Below are positions 1 through 6,032 of a DNA stretch of 33,104 nt, in pieces; positions within the stretch are counted from its first letter, which is position 1; each line of letters begins with the position of its first letter. The notes under the pieces are model-generated. The model was not told where the DNA came from. It was given only the letters and a program-made list of their open reading frames with translations, and searched no databases. Source of the DNA: Parcubacteria group bacterium (GTDB lineage: Bacteria; Patescibacteriota; Minisyncoccia; Phycocordibacterales; CALRBT01); NCBI GenBank assembly GCA_943354475.1, contig CALRBT010000011.1:1-33104 (forward strand), in the 5' to 3' direction. A program made the translations under genes and the position numbers.

Positions 1-25
1 GGGCGCAGGCCTTTGGCCTGCGCCC
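1..25. repeat. GC-rich perfect hairpin at window start
   Basis: Eleven-base arms (GGGCGCAGGCC / GGCCTGCGCCC) around a TTT loop. No U tract follows on the plus strand, so it is not a plain terminator for an upstream plus gene. A related AGGCC/GGCCT hairpin occurs at 16000-16022. Both lie beside the G/T-rich (complement C/A-rich) dispersed repeat described elsewhere, so the two may be parts of one composite element. Confidence 0.6.
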
Positions 26-29
26 GCTG

Positions 30-62
30 ACCTAAAACCTACAAGCTACCACCTATAACCTT
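30..62 (-). repeat. Degenerate TTATAGG/TTTTAGG repeat
   Basis: On the minus strand this reads as loosely repeated units of the type GGTTATAGG, GTAGG and TTTTAGG. It resembles the better-conserved copies at 15946-15984, 21136-21165 and 21205-21237. It contains no gene. Confidence 0.4.
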
Positions 63-73
63 CTGGTTTTCGA

Positions 74-101
74 TTGACTTTTGGGGTGATTTTGTTAGTA
101 T
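74..101 (+). promoter_or_regulatory. Possible promoter upstream of greA
   Basis: TTGACT at 74-79 is followed, with a 16-bp gap, by TAGTAT at 96-101. This would give a leader of about 110 nt before greA. The leader holds a GACTGC/GCAGTC stem at 130-135/151-156. The -10 match is moderate. Confidence 0.4.
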
Positions 102-217
102 TGGTTCGCATAAACAGAGGATTTTAGAGGACTGCGCCACGGTTACCAGGGCAGTCTCTTTCAAGTTATAGGGTCTGTTGTGTTTTAAATAGCTTACATC
201 TTAAACCTAATATTATT

Positions 218-688
218 ATGAAAGAAGACGGAAAAGAGTACTTAACAAAAGAGAAATTCGAGGCACTAAAGGTTGAACTCGACACACTCAAGAATGTGAA
301 GCGAAAAGAGATCGCTGATAATCTTGAGTATGCAAAATCACTCGGTGATCTCTCAGAAAATGCTGAGTATCACGAGGCACGTGAGAATCAGGCTTCAACT
401 GAAGAGCGAATTCTTACCATTGAAAATATTCTCAATTCCGCAGTAATTGTTTCTGACTATCATGGGGATACTGCGAACATTGGCTCAACAGTTACCATTA
501 AGAAGGATGGTGAGAAGGATGGTAAGATTTATCACATCGTTGGTTCTGAAGAGTCAAATATGAAAGAAAGTAAGCTCTCTCACCGATCTCCTGTTGGTGA
601 AGCGATTGTCGGTAAGAAAAAAGGGGATTCATTCACCATCAAAACAAATTCTGGAACTGTGGTGTATACCATCGTGGATATTAAATAA
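218..688 (+). CDS. greA: Transcription elongation factor GreA
   Basis: A 156-residue GreA/GreB-family protein, close to the usual length of about 158. GreA enters the RNA polymerase secondary channel and stimulates cleavage of the backtracked transcript so elongation can resume. The N-terminal half is the expected antiparallel coiled coil, with the conserved motif LGDLSENAEYHEARENQ at about residues 42-58, whose acidic residues form the cleavage-stimulating tip. The C-terminal half is the FKBP-like globular domain, with SPVGEAIVGKKKGD near residues 124-137. The ATG is preceded by AT-rich DNA with no Shine-Dalgarno, as for most housekeeping genes here. The gene stands alone; its likely terminator is about 190 nt downstream. 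Confidence 0.97.
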   Translation: MKEDGKEYLTKEKFEALKVELDTLKNVKRKEIADNLEYAKSLGDLSENAEYHEARENQASTEERILTIENILNSAVIVSDYHGDTANIGSTVTIKKDGEKDGKIYHIVGSEESNMKESKLSHRSPVGEAIVGKKKGDSFTIKTNSGTVVYTIVDIK

Positions 689-876
689 AACAGGTTTTCT
701 GCCTCTCCTCGTAGGCAAGCTCTCGAGGTATTCGGCACAAAACACCATGGCTGTTTTTTTGGAATAGGAGTGGTCCTCCGACCACTCAACACACAACGCG
801 TGTTTTCATACCCGCGGCAAAGCCTTGAGTTATTCAAACATCGCACTCCAATAATCAAGGCTACCAAAGCACCATA
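689..876. other. Non-coding stretch with hairpins after greA
   Basis: No convincing gene. Inverted repeats include GAGTGGTC/GACCACTC around 769-788 and AGCCTTGA/TCAAGGCT at 821-828/855-862, followed by the terminator at 877-902. The long minus-strand open frame across this region has no family resemblance and runs backwards through the greA terminator. This could be a long structured greA 3' UTR or a small independent RNA. Confidence 0.4.
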
Positions 877-902
877 AAAGCCCAAGTTTTGCTTGGGTTT
901 TT
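877..902 (+). terminator. Intrinsic terminator downstream of greA
   Basis: Stem CCCAAG (881-886) / CTTGGG (892-897) with a TTTTG loop, flanked by AAAA before and a T tract after. Confidence 0.75.
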
Positions 903-966
903 GTGGTTCTAGGCGAATTCTCAGGATTAGGAGTAGTCTCAGATGTGTTTCATAAAACAATTTGAC

Positions 967-995
967 TTGAAATTTGTCAAATTTTAGTGTATTAT
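967..995 (+). promoter_or_regulatory. Sigma70-type promoter of the peptidoglycan-binding gene
   Basis: TTGAAA (967-972), a 17-bp spacer and TATTAT (990-995). It would start a transcript near 1002 with a leader of about 190 nt before the ATG at 1191. Confidence 0.7.
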
Positions 996-1001
996 TTCTT
1001 T

Positions 1002-1190
1002 AACGCAAGGATATCTAATCAACGGCACTTATCAGACTCGTTCATTTCATAAGTCGACAGTGCAGGAATCTCATCCGCACTAGTGAAAAGTCTCTAGAGT
1101 TTGTGCTTTAGAAATCGCATTGTTTCGTTACTAGTTAACGGATGCAATAGAGAATGGTTTCTATATCAAAAGCCGTAATAATAAAAAAAT
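1002..1190 (+). promoter_or_regulatory. Long structured 5' leader
   Basis: Roughly 190 nt between promoter and start codon with at least three successive stems: ACTTAT/ATAAGT (1027-1032/1049-1054), AGTGC-GGA/TCC-GCACT (1059-1081), and CGTTA/TAACG (1126-1140) extended by GCATT/GATGC. No open frame of note and no known riboswitch class recognised. Leaders this long are rare in this window. Confidence 0.5.
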
Positions 1191-1852
1191 ATGACTAATA
1201 ACATTAGTTTACCTAAGGTGTCAGCTCGTTTCGTTCTAGGGGTAACTTTGGCCCTCGCTGCTATAATGGCCCTATCAGCACCACTTCTTACTCACGCAGC
1301 GACACTTCTCGTGAATTACAGTTTGGTATGTCAGGAGCAGACGTCTCTGATCTCCAAAGATTTCTAGCGCAGGATAATACTATTTATCCTCAAGGTTTGG
1401 TAACAGGTTATTTTGGTACGCTTACCAAAGCAGCAGTCTCAAACTTCCAAGCTCGAAATGGAATCTCTAACATTGGACGCGTTGGTCCTGTTACTATGGC
1501 TGCAATAAACGCTCAGATGGGTGGTGGTCTCGTCGGCTCAGGTCCAGTAATTGGTCCTGTCTTTATTACCACAGGGAACACAGGTGCTACTATGACTTGG
1601 AACACTTCAGGAAATTCTGCAGCAATCATTTACTACAGTACAGCTCCACTTGCGATGACCGAAGCTTCAGCTACTACTGGGGTTACCATCGGTGGCTCAA
1701 GTATGCTCGTTCACACAGATCAACGATCTACTCACGCCGCGACACTAACAGGATTGCTCTCAAATAGCACTTACTATTACGTTGTCTACGCAAAGGACGC
1801 TTCAGGTAATGAAAGCATCACATGGCCTTCAACCTTTAGAACTACAAATTAG
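1191..1852 (+). CDS. Secreted peptidoglycan-binding / FN3-like protein with apparent frameshift
   Basis: The ATG at 1191 opens a signal peptide with a hydrophobic core (FVLGVTLALAAIMALSAPLL) and an Ala-rich cleavage region (THAA). This frame stops at about 1362. The rest of the protein continues in another frame, read as RELQFGMSGADVSDLQRFL, the start of a PG_binding_1 domain running to about 1515. A second domain (VFITTGNTGATMTWNT to the end) resembles a fibronectin type III fold (…LLSNSTYYYVVYAKDASGN…). Inserting one base at about 1310 joins the frames exactly. The cause may be a sequencing error, a recent mutation or recoding; no classic slippery heptamer is visible. The likely role is wall-associated binding. 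A terminator follows at 1875-1901. Confidence 0.8.
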
Positions 1853-1874
1853 TCACAGAGTGTTTTTAAGTATG

Positions 1875-1902
1875 AAAACCGTTGACCCGTTCAACGGTTT
1901 TT
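1875..1902 (+). terminator. Intrinsic terminator
   Basis: AAAACCGTTGA (1875-1885) pairs with TCAACGGTTTT (1891-1901), ending in a T run. It closes the peptidoglycan-binding gene unit. Confidence 0.85.
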
Positions 1903-1957
1903 GTGCAGATGGCAAATAGTGATTATTAGTTCACAAGGTAAATAGATAAAAAAATCC

Positions 1958-2317
1958 ATGGACTCATTTAATTCACCAAGTACAAAACCACTCTACCTGG
2001 GTACACAAATAGTTTGGTATATTCTCGGCCTCATTGAAGTATTGTTGCTGTTTCGATTTGTGTTGAAATTTCTGGGCGCAAACGGTGGAGCTGGTTTTAC
2101 TAGTTTTATCTATGGCGTTACCTATGTTTTTGCTGCACCATTTCTTAACGTGTTCAAGGTTACTCAAGTTGCAGGAAGTGTCTTTGAGTGGACAACACTC
2201 TTAGCAATGTTCGTCTACTGGATTCTAGCAATGGGAATTATCAAACTATTCCTTATGGGGAAAACAGCGTCGACCCCCGAAGCTGCGGTTAAACTAAACA
2301 ATCAAGAAAAAAATTAA
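1958..2317 (+). CDS. YggT-family small membrane protein
   Basis: A 119-residue integral membrane protein. A hydrophobic helix at about residues 17-40 contains the family-like segment LLLFRFVLKFLGAN. A second segment around 52-66 (GVTYVFAAPFLNVF) matches the YggT pattern of a motif ending in APF, and a third helix lies near 80-101. YggT proteins have no settled biochemical role, though some associate with division or osmotic stress functions. The C-terminus is short and charged. No Shine-Dalgarno precedes the ATG. It starts a run of three tiny genes ending at the strong terminator at 2689-2744. Confidence 0.75.
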   Translation: MDSFNSPSTKPLYLGTQIVWYILGLIEVLLLFRFVLKFLGANGGAGFTSFIYGVTYVFAAPFLNVFKVTQVAGSVFEWTTLLAMFVYWILAMGIIKLFLMGKTASTPEAAVKLNNQEKN

Positions 2318-2336
2318 AAACTATAATAAAAATCAT

Positions 2337-2489
2337 ATGGCAGATGAAATAACAGAGAAAGATCAAGAAGCAGAAGAAGCTGATCGACTGGCAAGGGGAG
2401 CAGAAGCTACCGCCGCAGAAGCTCATAGTGCGGCGGCTAAGGAGCATGAGGACTTGGCCGATGAAGAGACAGAAAAAAGTAATTCATAG
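2337..2489 (+). CDS. 50-residue charged Ala/Glu-rich peptide
   Basis: ATG at 2337 to TAG at 2487 encodes 50 residues, almost entirely Ala, Glu, Asp, Lys and Arg, with no hydrophobic segment. It should form a charged alpha helix or coiled coil. It lies 19 bp behind the YggT-like gene and 41 bp before the lmo0937-like gene, probably in the same transcript. The AT-rich leader ending in CATATG matches other starts here. No function is recognised. Its position between two membrane peptides suggests a cytoplasmic partner, which is inference. Confidence 0.5.
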   Translation: MADEITEKDQEAEEADRLARGAEATAAEAHSAAAKEHEDLADEETEKSNS

Positions 2490-2530
2490 TAATTATCATT
2501 AATAAAGCGCCAAAAGCGTTATATAAAAAA

Positions 2531-2680
2531 ATGTTAGCAACAATTGCCGTTATCTTAGTCGTTCTATGGTTACTTGGAATGGTTACCTCATACACAATCG
2601 GAGGATTCGTCCACATACTGCTCGTGATAGCAATCATCGTAATCTTGATCAGAGTCATCCGTGGTGAGAAGGTGCTCTAA
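2531..2680 (+). CDS. lmo0937-like small membrane protein
   Basis: A 49-residue protein made of two hydrophobic segments, MLATIAVILVVLWLLGMV and GGFVHILLVIAIIVILIRVI, joined by SYTI and ending in a short basic tail. Length and pattern (WLLG, GGF.HILLVIA..) match the lmo0937/YqaE-neighbour family of tiny membrane proteins, which have no established function and are often stress-linked. Preceded by a run of A with no Shine-Dalgarno. It is the last gene before a long terminator-like palindrome. Confidence 0.75.
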   Translation: MLATIAVILVVLWLLGMVTSYTIGGFVHILLVIAIIVILIRVIRGEKVL

Positions 2681-2688
2681 GGAAAAGA

Positions 2689-2744
2689 TATAAATGCAGA
2701 AAACCCCCACGCGATAAATCGCGTGGGGGTTTTCTGCATTTATA
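2689..2744 (+). terminator. 27-bp perfect palindrome, terminator
   Basis: Two 27-base arms (2689-2715 and 2718-2744) pair perfectly. They contain a C5/G5 core followed by TTTT in the right arm, as expected of an intrinsic terminator. The stem is far longer than termination needs. A second palindrome abuts it at 2744-2766. Confidence 0.85.
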
Positions 2745-2766
2745 TACGGACGTCCGACGTCCGTAT
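2744..2766. repeat. Palindrome ATACGGACGT/ACGTCCGTAT
   Basis: Ten-base arms around CCG, directly touching the previous palindrome. It lies between convergent transcription units and has no T tract. It could be a protein-binding site or part of the terminator structure. Confidence 0.5.
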
Positions 2767-2781
2767 GTAAGCAGTTCGTAC

Positions 2782-2819
2782 TAAAAAACGTAAAACCACC
2801 GGGTATCCATCCCGGTGGT
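2782..2819 (-). terminator. Terminator of the minus-strand orphan gene
   Basis: ACCACCGGG (2795-2803) pairs with CCCGGTGGT (2811-2819). Read on the minus strand it is followed by TTTTACGTTTTTT. Confidence 0.8.
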
Positions 2820-2868
2820 GTTGTTGGAAGCACTTGGTGTAGGTGGCTTCCGTTGACCTATTAGTTGC

Positions 2869-3480
2869 TTAGTTCGTGAACCCTCCTGCCGCAGCAATTC
2901 TGGCCGAAGTAAATAACAGCTGGGAACTGCTCTTGATGGTGTCCAGTGCCAGTCTCATAGTGGCTAGGACGTCTTCCGCTTCAGCCAAACACTCCGCTAT
3001 GTTTGGCAGAAGACCTTTCTTCCCACACTTTCCAGCAAGAAAGCGTGTAACCGATAGGTTGGTAAGCTTGGCCGAGGCCCCGCTTATCAACCTGGAAGCC
3101 TCCTTTCCGAACCTGCCGACGAGCCGAAGCTCGCTTTCTTGTTCCGCCGTAACTGGCGTTCCAGGTGCCCCAGAGGGAAGTCCTGCCAGCACTTTCTTGG
3201 CCCTTTCTTCGCCATGGGATATCAGCACGACGCCCTGCGCCAGTTCTTGGAATATCTCCGCGACTTCGTTGTCGCCCCGTGCTTTCGCCGCAGACTGTTT
3301 TCCCAGTATGGTGACGACACGCGCGGCCCTTTCTTGGCTGAGGCCCATCTCCTTCTGAACATAGAGCACCATCTCTTGGCGTTCGGTCTCGTTTATTTTC
3401 GTGTCACCTTCCGCATTGGCGGGGGAGATGACCCCTACGATCGTCAGTATCGCGATCGCGGCCAGCATTAGAATTCGCAT
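2869..3480 (-). CDS. Orphan secreted protein, 203 aa
   Basis: The first 23 residues form a signal peptide (MRILMLAAIAILTIVGVISP then ANA before a likely cut), followed by a soluble, mainly helical, Ala/Glu/Lys-rich protein. There is one cysteine pair (residues 150-170: GKCGKKGLLPNIAECLAEAE) that could form a disulfide. No family is recognised. The gene is visibly GC-richer than its neighbours. It has a sigma70-type promoter at 3530-3559, a strong Shine-Dalgarno (AAGGAAGGA, 8 nt before ATG) and its own terminator. That format is shared with the genes at 10638, 13357, 13933, 19337, 23686 and 30564. Plausibly acquired or a distinct expression class. Confidence 0.75.
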   Translation of the reverse strand: MRILMLAAIAILTIVGVISPANAEGDTKINETERQEMVLYVQKEMGLSQERAARVVTILGKQSAAKARGDNEVAEIFQELAQGVVLISHGEERAKKVLAGLPSGAPGTPVTAEQESELRLVGRFGKEASRLISGASAKLTNLSVTRFLAGKCGKKGLLPNIAECLAEAEDVLATMRLALDTIKSSSQLLFTSARIAAAGGFTN

Positions 3481-3529
3481 GACTGATTCCTTCCTTGGAA
3501 CGAGATACCGACTGGTTTCTCTGAGAGAT

Positions 3530-3559
3530 ATTATATATCACATACTGTATTTTTGTCAA
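3530..3559 (-). promoter_or_regulatory. Promoter of the orphan secreted gene
   Basis: On the minus strand TTGACA (3554-3559), an 18-bp spacer, then TATAAT (3530-3535): both hexamers are consensus. Confidence 0.85.
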
Positions 3560-3666
3560 GTAATTTAGATCGGGAACAAAAAACAACCATTTTCTCATTA
3601 AAATTAGCCCTCTCCTCGAATCTTGATTCTTGCTCTGATTGCAATAAAACGATAGACTTCATCTAT

Positions 3667-5262
3667 ATGTTTTGGGGAGATGCTCTGGTAGAAGAGTTAA
3701 AGAAAAATAAAGCAAAAGTCATCGAAAGCGGCAAACCACTAGTTGTTCGTGATGAGAAGACAGCTTCTGGACGAGTCCATGTAGGAAGTACCAGAAGTTT
3801 TGGACTCCATGGCATTGTCTCTGAGATTTTGACCGAGCAAAATGTCCCTCATACGTTTCTCTACGAAATCAACGACTTTGATGTGATGGACGGACTTCCT
3901 GTTTATCTTGATCAAGAGCGCTTCAGACCGTACATGGGGCAGCTCCTCTATACGGTCCCATCTCCAGATGATAAGGCGGAGAACTACGCTGAATACTTTG
4001 GAGCAGAGTACCGAGCAATTTTGGAAGGAATCGGATTTCGTCCTAAATTTTACCGTTCAAGTGAGATGTATAAATCAGGTCTCTATAACGAGGTAATTAA
4101 AATTGCTCTCGAACAAGCAGCTGAAATTCGAAAGCTCTATAAAACAATTTCACGTTCTGAAAAACCAGATGACTGGTTGCCACTTCAGGTTGTTTGCGAG
4201 CAGTGTGGAAAATTGGGTACAACCAAAGTAACGAGCTTTGATGGAGAGATGGTATCCTACGTTTGCCTTCCAAAGCTAGTAACGTGGGCAGAGGGTTGTG
4301 GTAATGAGGGCACAATCTCTCCGTATGATGGAAACGGCAAGCTTCCGTGGAAAGTTGAATGGGCGGCAAAATTTATTGTATTTGGAGTTGATGCAGAGGG
4401 TGGGGGAAAGGATCACTACACCAAAGGTGGAGCGAGAGATTTGGCCAACGCCATTTCGGAAGTGGTCTACAAACGAGAGCATCCTTTTGATATGCCACAT
4501 GAATTTATATTGGTTGGTGGTAAGAAGATGTCCTCGTCAAAGGGGGCAGGACTCTCAGCCAAAGGACTCTTTGACCTGCTTCCTGTGGAAATCTTCAGAC
4601 TTTTCTTGATTCGCAGCGATATCAGATCAGCAATTGATTTTGTGCCCGATGGTGACACGGTACCAATCCTCTTTGATACTTATGATAAATTCGCGGATGG
4701 CTATTTTGGTCACAACGACAAGGTTCTTCAAGATGAAAAAAGAATCTTTTTCTTGTCCCATACAGCAGAGAAACGAAAGAATCTAATGGAACATTTCCTG
4801 CCACGCTTTTCCCAGATTGCGTTCTTGGTTCAGATGCCACACATGGATATCAACGAAGAAGTGGCAAAAATGAAAGGTGCTCCACTGACCCCAGATGATA
4901 TCGAGGAAGTTGAGAAGCGGGTACACTATGCGAAGTACTGGTTGGGAACGTATGCTCCAGAGGATTATAAATTTGAAGTTCAAGAAAACCTTCCAGAAGG
5001 TGCAAAAGCTTTTTCAGATGAGCAAAAAAAGGCATTAGCCCAAGTGCTTGAGTACATAAAAGCAAATGAAGTACTCGATGGTCTTGCACTCCATACTGAA
5101 ATTCATGAAATTAGAAAGAAGAGCGGACTTGAGGCAAAAGCATTTTTCCAGACGATGTACCTTTCAGTCTTAGGTAAAGAGAGCGGACCAAAGGTTGGTT
5201 GGTTCTTGTCGGTGCTCAATCGAGATTTTTTGATAAAGCGATTTACTGAGGCATCCAAATAG
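3667..5262 (+). CDS. lysS: Class I lysyl-tRNA synthetase
   Basis: Charges tRNA-Lys with lysine using a class I Rossmann catalytic core, the archaeal-type enzyme found in some bacteria including many CPR members. The HIGH-type signature is SGRVHVGS (about residues 34-41) and the KMSKS-type loop is KKMSSSKG (286-293). A zinc-ribbon-like insert (CEQCGKLG and later CLPKL…EGCGNEG) is seen near residues 178-215, and a helical anticodon-binding C-terminus follows. I chose ATG 3667 (MFWGDALVEEL), which fits the family start and gives 531 aa. An in-frame ATG at 3553 would add 38 unrelated residues. It is divergent from the orphan gene at 2869 and ends at a strong terminator. Confidence 0.95.
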   Translation: MFWGDALVEELKKNKAKVIESGKPLVVRDEKTASGRVHVGSTRSFGLHGIVSEILTEQNVPHTFLYEINDFDVMDGLPVYLDQERFRPYMGQLLYTVPSPDDKAENYAEYFGAEYRAILEGIGFRPKFYRSSEMYKSGLYNEVIKIALEQAAEIRKLYKTISRSEKPDDWLPLQVVCEQCGKLGTTKVTSFDGEMVSYVCLPKLVTWAEGCGNEGTISPYDGNGKLPWKVEWAAKFIVFGVDAEGGGKDHYTKGGARDLANAISEVVYKREHPFDMPHEFILVGGKKMSSSKGAGLSAKGLFDLLPVEIFRLFLIRSDIRSAIDFVPDGDTVPILFDTYDKFADGYFGHNDKVLQDEKRIFFLSHTAEKRKNLMEHFLPRFSQIAFLVQMPHMDINEEVAKMKGAPLTPDDIEEVEKRVHYAKYWLGTYAPEDYKFEVQENLPEGAKAFSDEQKKALAQVLEYIKANEVLDGLALHTEIHEIRKKSGLEAKAFFQTMYLSVLGKESGPKVGWFLSVLNRDFLIKRFTEASK

Positions 5263-5267
5263 TCTCA

Positions 5268-5311
5268 AACACAAAACCCCCTCCTTGCTCGCAAGGAGGG
5301 GGTTTTGTGTT
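5268..5311 (+). terminator. Terminator of lysS
   Basis: A 21-bp perfect stem (5268-5288 with 5291-5311) with C5/G5 core and TTTTGTGTT in the right arm. Confidence 0.9.
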
Positions 5312-5342
5312 GTGGGGGAGTGTGGATAAGTAATTAGGCAGA

Positions 5343-5388
5343 GTGGGACAAAGTGTTATAGAATGGTATTAAGGTGGGAAAAAGTGGG
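5343..5388 (+). promoter_or_regulatory. MraZ-type operator: 10-bp-spaced GTGGG boxes
   Basis: GTGGG at 5343 and, at about 10-bp spacing, GTGTT (5353), ATGGT (5363), GTGGG (5374) and GTGGG (5384). MraZ represses its own operon in several bacteria by binding direct TGGG-type repeats on one helix face upstream of mraZ. The position, 75-120 bp before the mraZ ATG, and the spacing fit autoregulation of this dcw cluster. The exact promoter hexamers are not clear. Confidence 0.7.
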
Positions 5389-5462
5389 ATACTCAAAAAA
5401 GAGTAGTCGACGATTGTTTTGATAATCTCACTTACCAAACCTAGAAATATACAATTTCTGAC

Positions 5463-5897
5463 ATGCTCATAGGTGAATACACACATGCAATAGATGACAA
5501 AAACCGGCTCTCCGTGCCGGCTAAGTTTCGTAAAGAACTTGGAGAGAAGATCGTGATTACTCCAGGATTAGATAATTGTCTGTTTGCATATACGCTCACT
5601 GAATGGGGTAAGGTTTCAGAAAAACTCTCAGGACTTTCCATGCTTCAGGCTGATACTAGAAGTTTTAATCGATTTATGTTTGCCGGAGCAGTTGAAGTTG
5701 AGGTAGATGCTAATGGACGCATTCTGATTCCGGAATTTCTCAAAAAATTTGCAGACCTCAAGGGAAAAGTAGTAATTACCGGTATTCATTCACGAGTAGA
5801 GCTCTGGAATGAAAAAGCTTGGATTGATTACAAGAAGCGGATTGAAAAACAAGCTGATCAGTTGGCAGAGAAGCTTGGTGAAATTGGCGTATTTTAA
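5463..5897 (+). CDS. mraZ: Transcriptional regulator MraZ
   Basis: A 144-residue MraZ protein with two AbrB-like half-repeats, each with the family's DxxxR signature: DDKNRLSVPAKFR at about 14-26 and DANGRILIPEFLKKF at about 82-96. MraZ forms a ring-shaped oligomer and represses the dcw operon by binding direct repeats in front of itself; suitable boxes lie at 5343-5388. First gene of mraZ-rsmH-ftsL-ftsI-murF. It has no Shine-Dalgarno. Its stop codon lies 1 nt before the structured element at 5899-6025. Confidence 0.95.
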   Translation: MLIGEYTHAIDDKNRLSVPAKFRKELGEKIVITPGLDNCLFAYTLTEWGKVSEKLSGLSMLQADTRSFNRFMFAGAVEVEVDANGRILIPEFLKKFADLKGKVVITGIHSRVELWNEKAWIDYKKRIEKQADQLAEKLGEIGVF

Positions 5898-5898
5898 A

Positions 5899-6025
5899 TT
5901 AGAACATATGTATCTGGCAAATTTCTTTGTTAAAATCATCGGTTTCTCCCTCACCATACATTCAAGTATGGTTCAGTCCAAACCTCGATTTTGCCTCGAA
6001 CTTTACTCAGATACCTACGTTCTAA
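5899..6025 (+). repeat. Structured 127-nt element, copy A (mraZ-rsmH)
   Basis: Fills the whole mraZ-rsmH gap. Terminal arms pair (TTAGAAC 5899-5905 with GTTCTAA 6019-6025, and GTATCTG 5910-5916 with CAGATAC 6008-6014). An inner GGCAAA (5916-5921) can pair with TTTGCC (5990-5995), and a hairpin CCATAC/GTATGG sits at 5954-5971. It aligns without gaps to 9011-9137 at 101 of 127 positions by hand count. A 21-nt block (5939-5959) is identical in both. No T tract, so it is not a terminator. No coding potential is recognised. Confidence 0.85.
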
Positions 6026-6032
6026 ACACAAT

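Noticed and set aside
580-960. 126-aa minus-strand open frame overlapping greA end
   Set aside because: It crosses the greA coding end and its terminator, has no family resemblance, promoter or Shine-Dalgarno, and reads as low-quality composition.
2876-3358. 160-aa plus-strand frame opposite the orphan secreted gene
   Set aside because: The minus-strand frame has signal peptide, promoter, Shine-Dalgarno and terminator. The plus frame has none and is a shadow of GC-rich codons.
3553-3666. N-terminal extension of lysS from ATG 3553
   Set aside because: The 38 extra residues match nothing in class I LysRS and the ATG lies inside the divergent promoter. ATG 3667 fits the family start.
5899-6025. 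Interpretation of the 127-nt elements as terminators
   Set aside because: No T tract follows on either strand and the arms are separated by about 90 nt of conserved, separately folded sequence.
5991-6032. Upstream start of rsmH at 5991
   Set aside because: It would be coded by the right arm of structured element A; the 15 residues are not part of RsmH.
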